Source: Haliclona indistincta (lineage: Eukaryota; Porifera; Demospongiae; Haplosclerida; Chalinidae). Taken from it: a stretch of DNA of 64,000 nt. The translations under genes and the position numbers were made by a program. The stretch covers positions 3,909,971 through 3,973,970 of the forward strand of contig OZ024789.1 of NCBI GenBank assembly GCA_964017065.1, in the 5' to 3' direction. The notes under the pieces are model-generated. The model made no database searches. It saw nothing but the letters and a program-made list of their open reading frames with translations, and had not been told where the DNA came from. Below are positions 1-9,795 of the stretch, piece by piece (position 1 is the stretch's first letter; each line of letters opens with the position of its first letter).

Positions 1-690
1 TATCCCCCATAATCCTTCCGTAGTAATGTGCAGCTCAAGATCTCTGATTCCTCTATAGCTCGCGCTCATATCTCTTCTATCTAAATAGTATTGTTCGTCG
101 ACACTTCATCAAGTAGACAATACTGATAATGCCTATAGCCACACACACATTCAGTACCAATTAATGAGGAACGGTTTTAACGGAATAAAAAACTGTGCAG
201 GTGATACTGGCAGTAGCATAGATATCAAATGATTCTATGAGAAGATATAGATGATAGCGGAAGTGCACTATACCACATACCAATCAGTGAGCACATCAGA
301 CTAACTCAACATGGACATGTACACCAATAGAAAAGATAAGCCTCGGATAAGCCTTGAAGTAAATTTACAGAAATTACTTCCATAATATAAAGATTAAAAT
401 CGCAGTAGTATTACAGAGTTGGTACAGCACTGTTAAAATGAAACAAGCCAGAAGATACAATAGTCATAAGAAACGTAAGAATAATAACACGAATTTATAT
501 CTGATAAAGTAAAGATCAGCTAGCCAACCAAGCAGAGGGTAGAGAAGATACACCAGAGACTGACCAAAGAGGTAAACTAAAGTGCCATCTTGTTGGACAG
601 TGTAAAATGTCAGGTCCAATTATCGTCAAGTGGATAAGACAAACAGCACAGAAACACTGGACAAGCAGTTTTGGGTAGCATTGTGGAACT
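1..690 (-). pseudogene. POT/SLC15-like transporter relic (copy a)
   Basis: Nucleotide similarity to the intact transporter at 12377-14083 is visible at both ends. About 25-330 matches its C-terminal coding part, with the repeated valine/asparagine-rich tail region. About 480-690 matches the N-terminal part (first two helices, beginning MLPK). The middle membrane segments are missing and no long frame survives. Close relatives of this relic lie at 17525-18240 and 25780-25985. Compared with those, this copy carries extra TTAA (161-164) and ATAT (around 757-760, just beyond the coding similarity). It is non-functional as a transporter. It marks the left edge of a duplicated block that also contains family A genes. 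Confidence 0.7.
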
Positions 691-699
691 TATGCAAGA

Positions 700-1047
700 A
701 TGGTTTGTTGCTTGATTTATTGTGACTATAGATCTTTGAAGATGCTTGTTTGTCACATATATAATAATTGTCTTGAAGAAACACCAACTAAACATAGTGT
801 GCCGTATTTCCCTTTAGTTAGATGTTACAGTTGCAATTCACAGAAGTCAATATGGGTTTTCACCAATAATAATAGGAGACAACCTTGAATGATGTTAGCT
901 CATGTTATGACATAGTCGCTACAGGCGTGGCTGTCATTTTAGATCAAATCTTCACCGTTAGCTTAGTATAATCTATTCTTATACAAAAAAATATTATAAT
1001 TATTACTTCAACAACAGCAGATAAAAAAATTGAAAAATTTGTTTCAT
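700..1047. other. Intergenic stretch, duplicated with 25990-26340
   Basis: No gene is seen. The sequence is clearly similar to 18215-18440 and to 25985-26340, so it is part of the duplicated block lying between the transporter relic and the first family A gene. Confidence 0.6.
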
Positions 1048-2817
1048 TTACACTGAGCTATCTATCACTACAAATGTGACACCACGAATAGGAACAAGGT
1101 CTGGTCTGGAGGTCTTCAGCTCCTTCAGTTGCAGGTTAGGAATGCTGAACAACCAGGCATGAAGACGATCACAGGAACGACCAATATCGAGACTCTTCAG
1201 AGCTCCATTGCTGTCAGGAAGAGACTGAGCTGGAAGAGAGCGCAATGGATGAGTAGGTGCAGGAACACTGGTTGAATGACTGTCTCCAACCTGTTTGTCA
1301 CTGCTCGGTTTATTAAACAGTTCGATATCACTTTGCATAACCTCTTTTATCCAACGGTTAGAATCTTCCTCACCAGTATCTTTATAATGTTCATAGCTTT
1401 CCTCACACTTCTTTATCCACCTACTTTCTTCTTCGACTCCCTCTATGGTAAGTGATTGGCTGTGATTAGCTTCAGTGCAAAGGAACGCTTTAATCAACTG
1501 GTAAGCTTCATTGAGAGGGGCTCTGCCCACAGAGAGAGATCGTAGCTGAGGTTGTTTCAGTAGATCAGCGAGAGTAGAAAGGAGCTGACGATACTCTGGG
1601 ATGCTGTAGTTCCTTTCAGCAACAACCTTAGTTGGAAATCCTACCCGCAAGCCATAACAAAAGTTTGCTCCCAGATTGATGGATAAATGCTCCAGGCTGT
1701 GTAGCTGAAATAAGATAATGGCTCGCAGTGAAGTTGATATATTTTCTGCATTCACACGATCCTTGCGGAAACGCTCTTTTGGTGCATGGGTTTCTGATTC
1801 AGTGCCACCATTTTGTGTAACTGTAAAACTATTGAGAAGATATGAACCAGGTGGAGGAGTTGCCGACTTAAGCGGAAACTCTGGAGAGCTCGGTAAATAA
1901 TTTTGACAAGCACTACAAAATTTTTCGACAGAGCTTAAGATCAGTTCAATCACCCTGTGGATGCCAGATATCTTGATGTGCTTAAGACAAGGCTGCTTAT
2001 TAGTAATGATGTTATAGAGAAGAACATATGAAGTAGCTTGCATTGTGATTCTCACAGTAGCAGCAGCACGGAATTCACTGTCATTAAACAAAGAGAAAAA
2101 AATTTTGTCAAGTATTGTTAACCATTCCAATTGAATCGTTTCCACTTGGCTCAAGAATGACTGTAGAGCTGGAATAACAGGATCATGTTCAACCAAGTTG
2201 TCACCAAATGCCGTAACCCAAAAAGGACTACCAGTGAAGTCACCCACATTGACCTTGATTTCCTTTGGTGCTGTCAGCAAATGACAGTACTGCAAGAGTA
2301 CTCTGTCAGATTCTTTGTGACGATCCTCGCCATCACCAGAATTGACAATTGAAATAAATCGATTGGGGAATATTAACGGTGATGACTGTAAATGCTTCAC
2401 CGTGAACGGAAGAGACAAGTAAGATTTTTTGATGTGTTCCAAGATATCAAAGTTTGACAGTTTCTCAAATTGTTGTTCTGGAACTAAAGCAGCTAGTAAA
2501 ATAGCAGGAACGAAGCCAAGATTCGCCATCAGCTCATTGCGAGCCCCGAATGTAATGTCGAGTAGCTTCTGGCGAGCAGACTCAACAATACTAGCCGTGT
2601 CGAAGTCGTGGAACAAACCGGCCGCTTCATAGTGAAGAATATCGACAGGAGAGAGACCGTGAGAGAGCTCCCGACGGATGGTGATAGGAAGAAGACGAAG
2701 CAGTTTCACAGGGTATTCTTCGAGACGGAAAAGTAGGTTGATCCTACAGATGTTTTCAAGACGCAGAGGACAACTCGCAGGCAATTCGTCGTCCATTGCT
2801 CGGTTACGCCTTGTCAC
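1048..2817 (-). CDS. Family A protein, copy A1 (unrecognised, F-box-like N-terminus, LRR-like C-terminus)
   Basis: Single open frame of 589 residues; an internal Met at 2796 aligns better with the other copies and is an equally good start. I do not recognise a named family. What is visible: a helical N-terminal segment (LPITIRRELSHGLSPVDILHYE) that resembles an F-box-like helix set, a long middle region rich in Leu and Phe, then LRR-like lines such as LEHLSINLG and LRSLSVG. A conserved tail follows (ALKSLDIGRSCDRLHAWLFS). No signal peptide, membrane helix, NACHT or catalytic motif is seen. Four paralogues lie in the window (2913-4684, 4854-6631, 26347-28086, 28205-29929), all on the minus strand in tandem. 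A1 belongs to type I (EEYPV...LLPI). An intracellular adaptor or recognition role is only a guess. Confidence 0.7.
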   Translation of the reverse strand: MTRRNRAMDDELPASCPLRLENICRINLLFRLEEYPVKLLRLLPITIRRELSHGLSPVDILHYEAAGLFHDFDTASIVESARQKLLDITFGARNELMANLGFVPAILLAALVPEQQFEKLSNFDILEHIKKSYLSLPFTVKHLQSSPLIFPNRFISIVNSGDGEDRHKESDRVLLQYCHLLTAPKEIKVNVGDFTGSPFWVTAFGDNLVEHDPVIPALQSFLSQVETIQLEWLTILDKIFFSLFNDSEFRAAATVRITMQATSYVLLYNIITNKQPCLKHIKISGIHRVIELILSSVEKFCSACQNYLPSSPEFPLKSATPPPGSYLLNSFTVTQNGGTESETHAPKERFRKDRVNAENISTSLRAIILFQLHSLEHLSINLGANFCYGLRVGFPTKVVAERNYSIPEYRQLLSTLADLLKQPQLRSLSVGRAPLNEAYQLIKAFLCTEANHSQSLTIEGVEEESRWIKKCEESYEHYKDTGEEDSNRWIKEVMQSDIELFNKPSSDKQVGDSHSTSVPAPTHPLRSLPAQSLPDSNGALKSLDIGRSCDRLHAWLFSIPNLQLKELKTSRPDLVPIRGVTFVVIDSSV

Positions 2818-3387
2818 ACGATATGATAATTATGCGTAGGCGTGCCGTGTTTACTGTTTAGATTAGAATAATGTTGTAGGCGGAGTGTAGGTGTGTAGAT
2901 CTATGCGCGGATCTATGGGTGAACTACTACTGAACTATCAAATGTGACACCACTAATGGGAACAAGGTCTGGTCTGGAGGTCTTCAGCTCCTTCAGCTGC
3001 AGGTTAGGAATGCTGAACAACCAGGCATGAAGACGATCACAGGAACGACCGATATCGAGACTCTTCAGAGCTCCATTGCTGTCAGGAAGAGGCTGAGCTG
3101 GAGGAGAGTGCAATGGATGAGTGGGTGTAGGAACATTGCCTTGTTCTTCACTACGTTGTTCATTACTCTCTTTATCACTCTAATCCTTCCTCCATTGCTT
3201 GTAAGATTCCTCGGAGTCGGCTCAGAGTCAATACTTTCGTTAACACAGTTGATTCATGACCCAATTACTTTCTTCTTCAACTCCCTCTATGGTAAGTGAG
3301 GCTGTGATTAGCTTCAGTGCAAAGGAACGCTTTAATCAATTGGTAAGCTTCAGTAAGATATAGGCTCTGCCCACAGTGAGGGATCGT

Positions 3388-3391
3388 ACGT
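3388..3391. other. 4-bp palindromic insertion (ACGT) in A2
   Basis: A1, A3, A4 and A5 lack these four bases at the same site, so this is a gain in A2. It can also be read as a tandem CGTA duplication. It shifts the frame. Confidence 0.75.
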
Positions 3392-3510
3392 AGCTGAGGT
3401 TGTTTCAGTAGACCAAGGAGAGTAGAAAGGAGCTGACGATACTCTGGGATGCTGTAGTTCCTTTCAGCAACAAGCTCTTTAGTTGAAAATCCTACTTGCA
3501 AGCCACAACA

Positions 3511-3514
3511 TGCA
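3511..3514. other. 4-bp palindromic insertion (TGCA) in A2
   Basis: A1 and A4 lack these bases; removing them brings A2 back into the family frame. The flanks do not make it a tandem duplication. Confidence 0.8.
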
Positions 3515-4744
3515 GAAGTTTGTTCCCAGATTGATGGATAAACGCTCCAGGCTGTGTAGCTGAAATAAGATAACAGCTCGTAGTGAAGATGATATATTTT
3601 CCGCATACTCATGATCCATGCAGTGACTCTCTTGTGGTGCATGGGTTTCTGATTCAGTGCCACCACTTTGTGTAACTGTAAAACTATTGAGAAGATATGG
3701 ACCAGGCGGAGGAGTTGCCAACTTAAACGGAAACTTTGAAGAGGTCGGAAAATAATTTTGACAAGCACTACAAAATGTTTCAACAGATGTTAAGATCATT
3801 TCAATCACCCTGTGGATGCTAGCTATCTTGATGTGCTTAAGACAAGGCGGCTCAATAGTAATGATGTTATAGAGAAGAACGTATGACGTAGCTTGCATTG
3901 TGATACACTGACTAGTAGTAGCAAAAAAGTCACCGTACTCAAAGAAATAATATTCAATGTCAAAGTTTTTGATCCATTCCAATTGAATCGTTTCCACTTG
4001 GCTCAAGAATGATTGTAAAGATGGAATAGCAGGATCATGTACAACAAATTCGTTACCAAACTTGACCCAAAAAGGACTACCAGTGAAGTCACTCACATCG
4101 ACTTTGATTTCCTTCGGTGCCGTCAGCAAATGACAGTATTGCAAGAGTACTCTGTGAGATTCCTTGAGACGATCCTCGCCAACACCAGAATTGACAATTG
4201 AAATAAATCGATTTGGGAATATTAAGGGTGAATGTAAATGCTCCACCGTGAACGGAAGAGACGAGTAAGATTTTGTGATGTGTTCCAAGATAAAAAAATT
4301 TGACAATTTCTCAATTTGTTCTTCTGTAACTAAAGCAGGTAAAATGGAAGTAACAAAGCGGTTTGTAACGAAGCCATGAATCGCTAGCTCATGGCGAGCC
4401 CCGAATGTAATGTCAAGTAGCTTCTGGCGAGCAGACTCAACAACACTAGCAGTGTCAAAGTCGTTAAATAGACCAGCCGCTTCATAGTGAAGAACATCGA
4501 CAAGTGAAAGACCGTGAGAGAGATCCCGACGGATGGCGATGGGAAGAAGACGTAGCTGTTCAATAGGGTATTCCTCGAGACGAAAAAGTAGGTTGATCCT
4601 ACAGATGTTTTCAAGACGCAGAGGATAAGTTACTCCAGGATCAAGCTCCCAGACAAACGCAGCTGGCAAGTCCCAGTTGTTCATAGCTGTCGCTCGATGA
4701 TGCAATAGGCGTGTCGGGTTTAGAATAATGATTACTATAGGCGG

Positions 4745-4802
4745 AGTGTACTGAGGAATAGTAGTGTGCTTGTGAGTGTACTGAGGAATAGTAGTGTGCT
4801 TG
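4745..4802. repeat. Tandem repeat, 30-bp unit, two copies
   Basis: The unit beginning AGTGTACTGAGGAATAG occurs twice with a 30-bp period, immediately upstream of the A2 start. Confidence 0.9.
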
Positions 4803-4853
4803 TACTGCATTATCTATGCTTGAACCTGGCTTGAACAATTGTATAATTATACG

Positions 4854-6631
4854 TTACGTTTTTACTGAACTATCTATCACTACAAATGTGACACCACTAA
4901 TAGGAACAAGGTCTGGTCTGGAGGTCTTCAGCTCCTTCAACTGCAGGTTAGGAATGCTGAACAACCAGACATAAAGACGATCACAGGAACGACCAATATC
5001 GAGACTCTTAAGAGCTCCATTGCTGTCAGGAAGAGGCTGAGTTGGAGGAGAGCGCAATGGATGAGTAGGTGCAGGAACATTGCCTTGTTCTTCACTAATT
5101 TCTTCAATGCTCTCTTCATCACTCTCATCCTTCCTCCATTGCTTGTAAGATTCCTCGGAGTCAATACTTTCACTATCACTGAAAACCATTTGATTCATGA
5201 CCCACTTGCTTTCTTCTTCGACTCCTTCTATGATAAGTGATTGGGTATGGTTAGCTTCAGTGCAAAGAAACACTTCAATCAACTGGTAAGCTTCAATAAG
5301 ATAGGCTCTGGCCACAGTGAGGGATTGTAGCTGAGGTTGCTTCAGTAGATCAGTGAGAGTAGAGAGGAGCTGACGATACTCTGGGATGCCGTAGTTCCTC
5401 TCTGCGTAACCTGGTCTTTTTCTGTCATCTGTTGATTCATAGCAGAAACCTGTTCCAAAATTAATGGAAACATGCTTGAGACTCTTCAGCTGAAACAAGA
5501 CGACATCTCGTACCATGATAGAAACATTGCCAGCGATGTTACGATCAGAAGAAAGTGTCTCATACGGCTCCTTGCATTCTGATCCCATGTCATTGTTTGA
5601 TACTGAGAGACTCTTGAGAAAATATGGATTAGGTGGATCAGAAGCAAGCTGTATGGGAAATGAACCAGGAAGACTGTCACAGAAAAATGGCCGGGCAACA
5701 GCTAACAGAAATTCAATGGTTTCCCAGGAAAAGCCATGTATCTTGAGATGTGTAAGGCAAGGTTGCTGTTGAGACACGATGTTATAGATAATGACGTTTA
5801 ATGCAGTTCGTTCATGGCTGTAGTCAGGTTCACTAGGTAGGAATTCCATCATACCTTCAACATTATATAATACCTTAGGTTCTTCAAAATTTTCGAAAGT
5901 ATAAAAATCGATTGTCTCAACTTGGCTCAGAAACGATTGTAAGAAAGGAAAGCCACGGTCTTGGATCCCATCACGTTTTGTCATGACATGAAAATCTGCC
6001 CACACACGACTTGAGAGAAAGTCGGACACATTAATTAGTACTTCCTTGGGTGCTGTTAGAAAATGGCAGTACTGAAGGAGTGACTCTAAGCTCGGATCAT
6101 ATAAACCAGCACGATCCAGGGAGAAAAACAAACTATATCGATTTGGGAAAAGTGTAATAAAGGGTGACCATGGACTCATCTTAGCTGCTGTTAATGGAAG
6201 GGAAGGGAAAGACTCACTGATGTGTTCAAAGATTGGGCATGGTCGTGCTTCCAGCTGCTCTTCATTAACTAAAGCAAACATAATAGTAGAATCGAAGAGT
6301 TCTGAAGAAATGCTGCGACTCCCGAGTGTCACGCTGAGCAGGTACCTGTGAGCAGATTTAACAACTTCGGCAGTGTCGAAGTCGTGGAACAAACCGGCCG
6401 CTTCATAGTGAAGAACATCGACAAGAGAGAGGCTGAGGGAGAGATCCCGACGGATAGATAGGGGAAGGAAAAGAAGTTGCTGTACTGGAAACTCCTCGAG
6501 ACGAAAGAGCAAATTGATTCTACAGATGTTTTCAAGACATAGAGGAGAACTAAATGGCTATCGTTAAAACCCGGACCGGACCGGGTTTTAACGCTACCCG
6601 AACTAAATCGAGACACTGTGTTACGCTCCAT
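4854..6631 (-). pseudogene. Family A, copy A3 (type II), 5' end broken by a small insertion
   Basis: The body is open for about 552 residues and is close to A5 (28205-29929) from the LLFRLEEFPVQQ segment to the conserved tail. In A5 the protein begins MERNTSVSRFSSPLCLENI. The matching ATG here is at 6629-6631, but a 44-bp palindrome plus a 9-bp duplication (6556-6608) follows it. This 53-bp gain shifts the frame and places a TAG just upstream of the conserved body. No ATG lies near the new 5' end in frame, so A3 is probably a recent pseudogene or is expressed from a non-standard start. It also carries 9 extra in-frame bases near 5191 that A5 lacks. Function unknown. Confidence 0.7.
6556..6599. 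mobile_element. 44-bp palindromic mini-element with 9-bp flanking duplication
   Basis: Absent from the paralogue A5 at the same site. The arms are inverted repeats of about 19 bp (13 bp perfect around CGTTAAAACCCGG) with a 6-bp centre. The flanks carry an exact direct repeat GAACTAAAT (6547-6555 and 6600-6608), present once in A5. This is the pattern of a transposition event. A 9-bp duplication would fit Mutator-like non-autonomous elements, but the family is not identified. Confidence 0.75.
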
Positions 6632-6744
6632 GAGAAACACGTGGATAGGCGTGGCTTTCTTACTATATAGGTGGAGTCGATAGTCTCGCTCAAAAAATTA
6701 ATACAGTTTATACAATGCAACTTAATTGTAAGAAGCAATGACGG

Positions 6745-8060
6745 TTAATTTTTGTTGAGCAGGTATTGTTGCCATGTCTTGTTAGTGTACACCAAGAGCA
6801 TGGGAAAGATGGTGTTATAATATTGGACAACACGTACCTTCGGGTGTTCCGTTATAGACAGCCTTGAGCTTAGGCCCAAAATTAGCAGCATGTTCCATTT
6901 TATTTCGAATTACCTGAAGCAATGCACATAGATCTTGAGTCATTCTTGACTACGGTCCTTAAATCCTTCAACATCCTTTTTTACACATGTCTGCAGATTT
7001 TTCATCCAACTATATCTACCCTTAAATACTATGCCTTTGCCTTCTTCTAACTTGGTCATAAAACCCTTTGTTTCTTGTCCTTTCTTCATGCAATTTCCAA
7101 TGTCGTGATAGAATTGTACTTGACATGTCATGCTCCAGAACAAAGGATGATTCAAGCTTCCCGTGCTTTAGGTCTATCTTTAGCACTGGCTTGAATCATT
7201 GATTCAATGAAATCTTCCGCCAAGCATGCATTGAAGTGGTCCAAATGTTCAACTAAGGCTGCCAGAGAGGATTGACAAGTTGTGATGTTCCCTTGAGGAT
7301 TCGTATTGTCTTGTGATTCAAAAGGATGATGACATCTTGTCAAGACAAAGTAAAACAAGCATCCCAAAGAGAATATTTCCACTGAAAAAGATCTGCTTCC
7401 TCTTTCCCAAAGCTCTGGAGCACTCCAGCCTTCAGTGCCACACTTGACATTATGGGAAGACTGATCTTCAGCAAAATGGCCGCTCAGATCAAAATCTGAT
7501 AAAAGAAACTTTATTCTTCCAAACTCATATGGTTTCCATAAAACGTTAGAGGGCTTGATGTCACGATGTTGGAGTTTGCAAACATCATGGATGTACTTCA
7601 AACCATGTGAAAGAGGGAGTAAGCAATTCTCAGCAGTCAATTGAGAAAGTAGACTTCTGTCTCCTTGCTCCGATAAGGCAGTATCCATTAGCTCTTTTAA
7701 ATTTCCCTCACATAATTCAAGCCTTTTTTATCTTGTGTCATCAAGTATCGAGTGGCATTATCATGTGGCGATTCCATCTTTAGAAGTGCCTCCAATTCTT
7801 TTGGTCTCTTAATCAACAGTTTAAGACAGCTGCCTGTCGTCCATCATTGATCCAACCTCTATAAATTGTCTTTCCAGGAGCCAAAGGACTTGTTTTATCA
7901 TAAAAGATCGGTCCAATTTGAACAATCTGACGTGAATGGTAATAATCCAGAACTATCATGAAGAGTGGAAAACTTGCTGCCGCTAAACAAAATAGTACCA
8001 AGTAAAGAGCTATAGAGGTTGTATGAAAATGGAGGACACCACTTGGGTGAGGGCAGCATG
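6745..8060 (-). pseudogene. Truncated copy of the LRR-kinase-KEN receptor (B2)
   Basis: Nucleotide and protein similarity to 30195-31510 covers the membrane span, juxtamembrane segment, kinase domain and KEN RNase domain of the intact receptor. Recognisable pieces are HRDIKPSN and SDFDLS (7152-7688 frame) and the N-terminal KEN segment HPLFWSMTCQVQFYHDIG (6940-7155 frame). There are multiple lesions: a loss after the kinase hinge near 7690-7740, loss of the ATP-site Lys region near 7825, an 11-bp gain near 6923 and a 4-bp gain (GTAC) at 6834-6837. Similarity stops abruptly at about 8060, so the whole LRR ectodomain and signal peptide are absent. This is a dead partial duplicate of the gene at 30201-32429. 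Confidence 0.85.
6834..6837. other. 4-bp palindromic insertion (GTAC/ACGT) in B2
   Basis: The intact copy reads ACAACACCTTC at this site; B2 has four additional bases that can be read as GTAC or ACGT. Confidence 0.7.
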
Positions 8061-8084
8061 AAATAACAAGGTTCTGTTTTCAAT

Positions 8085-8330
8085 GATTGTTGACAAATCT
8101 GCAGTAAAAATTTGCTGTATTTACTTTAAAACATTGAAAATGACATCTCATTCGTTAACCCAGTAAAATAGTTTGAGTACTGAAAGTGTGAAAGTGGACA
8201 ACTCAGGCATAGTTGTGCTTGTGGTTAAACACACTACAACATCACAAATATATTATGACGACAATGTTTAGCAGTTCAACTTCTCAGGCATTGACTAAGA
8301 TGCAATTTTTAATGATCTTAACAGTATGTT
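8085..8330. repeat. Segment similar to the upstream region of the transporter at 12377-14083
   Basis: Diverged but clear similarity to 14195-14425 (shared stretches around ATCTGCAGTAAA, ATCTCATTC, TATGACGACA and GTTCAA). It begins near the point where B2 loses similarity to the intact receptor, so it marks a rearrangement junction. No coding sequence is seen. Confidence 0.6.
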
Positions 8331-8462
8331 ACTTTTGCATACGTGGGTATGCTACGTTTGACACTCTTCTTATTATACTATATTATTGATTACACTTCAT
8401 ATCTACGTTCATGAAGATGCGGTATAGACTGTGCTGTTTTATTTGTCTCTCTATCTCTCCAG

Positions 8463-8630
8463 GACTGTGGAAGGCACTGCATGGGAGCAAGGATCATCAT
8501 GGTTGGTACACTGACAGCAATGCAGTGGTTCATCTACGACTCTGTGAAGGTCTACTTCCGGTTGCCCCGCCCACCTCCCCCAGAGATGCCCGAGAGCCTG
8601 AAGAGAAAACTTGAAGCAAAGAAACAATAG
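8463..8630 (+). pseudogene. Orphan last exon of the mitochondrial phosphate carrier
   Basis: Matches the final exon of the complete carrier gene (35894-36063) including its acceptor AG and the C-terminal stretch [19 protein letters not shown]. Four extra bases (TGCA/CATG, 8478-8481) after the Trp-Lys codons break the frame. Without them the reading continues into the carrier signature. The other six exons are absent. Its position after B2 mirrors the order receptor-carrier at 30201-36063, so it is the far end of a partly deleted duplicate block. Confidence 0.85.
8478..8481. other. 4-bp palindromic insertion (TGCA/CATG) in carrier exon copy
   Basis: The functional exon has no corresponding bases, and the conserved carrier reading is recovered on either side in different frames. 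Confidence 0.8.
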
Positions 8631-8639
8631 CTCACAAAT

Positions 8640-9795
8640 TCAGTTTTTTATCTCAGTCGTTATAATTTTGTTTGCAACTGATAGTACAGAAACGTATTAT
8701 AATAATTTTATGATACATTATAAATCCAAAATCAGCAGTGATAGAATGAACTCTTGGTCTTTTGGAGCTGATAACATTTCTTCAGCGTACCAGATAGATA
8801 CAATACATCAGTGAGAGAGGTCAGACTAGCATTCAGCTAATAGTATGAAGAGCGATAATATAGATGTAAGAATGTGTTCTAACATCCATCGCATTACAGC
8901 AGCTATGTGTACATGATACTTATCTCCACTTCCTTGTCCGCCCACCTCCTTCAAGAACAATCGATCATTAGCACTATACTACTTCTAGGACATGCTAGGG
9001 CAAAAATTTCGGGCAATCCTATGTTTGTTAACACATGCATGAGATCTATTAGTTTTGTCAACACCTTTGAGCAAACAATGAGCTTATCAGTTACGATAGC
9101 CTCCTCCTCGTACCCAGACACTATAGTCAAGAGAGCCAATGACTAGACTCTATCGCTGACCGCACACTTGATAGGAGTGCGAATTAAATTATTATCAAAA
9201 CTCGTGACACCATAAAATATTATAAGGGGTGGAATATTGTAAGGGGTGGAAGCAGACATTATTTTCAGCCCTTATTTCGAAGTCACTTGTTAGTTGTTAC
9301 CGATGGAGTCTTTCGTTCAAAAAGTGAGTCTGGTTTGTTAATTGTACTAACTCTTTGCATGTCGGAGACAGCTACATGTGCATTTAGCATTCAATCTGAT
9401 ACTCACGAATTTTGCAATTCACGCGTTAGAGCCGGCTAGACGTATACGTGGGAAGAGGCTAGACATGATCACGTTACACATGGTTAGGCAAGCAAAGGGG
9501 TACGATGAAAAGTATGGGTGGGGTCTAACACTGAACGCTGCTACTGCACGTCAGCTATAGCTGTCCCGTCTGTCCGGCGTGTGATAGCCTCACCTCGCTT
9601 CACTTGGTCATCGAAGCCATAATTATTAGCATAACTGTGGTCCCGACTGGTGTGTTTAGCGGTGAGACAATTTATGCAAGCTTCATTCTTCAAGGGCTCT
9701 TGTTTTGCAGTAGACTTGTTCCCAGGGATCTCACACGTACCACGTGACAGTAATATTGTACTCGCTCAGACTCGTGTTTAAAATGTAGTATCATA
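8640..9795. other. Gene-free stretch
   Basis: Only short unsupported frames. I see no conserved domain, no hairpin element and no clear repeat. The last few hundred bases probably contain the promoter and 5' UTR of the Ig-domain gene that follows. Confidence 0.5.

Larger units (their letters stand above)
2913..4684 (-). pseudogene. Family A pseudogene, copy A2 (frameshifted, mosaic)
   Basis: The frame is intact from the start Met (4684; upstream Met codons are not shared by paralogues) to about 3511, where four extra bases (TGCA) break it relative to A1 and A4. A second 4-bp gain (ACGT, 3388-3391), a TA gain near 3359 and a 2-bp loss near 3300 follow. The third frame then ends at 2913. The N-terminal three quarters resemble type I copies (A1, A4). 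The part below about 3360 resembles type II copies (A3, A5), including the acidic linker and the Gln/Asn-poor tail. Copy A2 therefore looks like a recombinant or gene-conversion product that has since decayed. Function is unknown, as for the family. Confidence 0.75.

Noticed and set aside
4745..4802. Two-unit 30-bp repeat as a regulatory element of A2
   Set aside because: Just a local duplication upstream of a pseudogene; no evidence of function.
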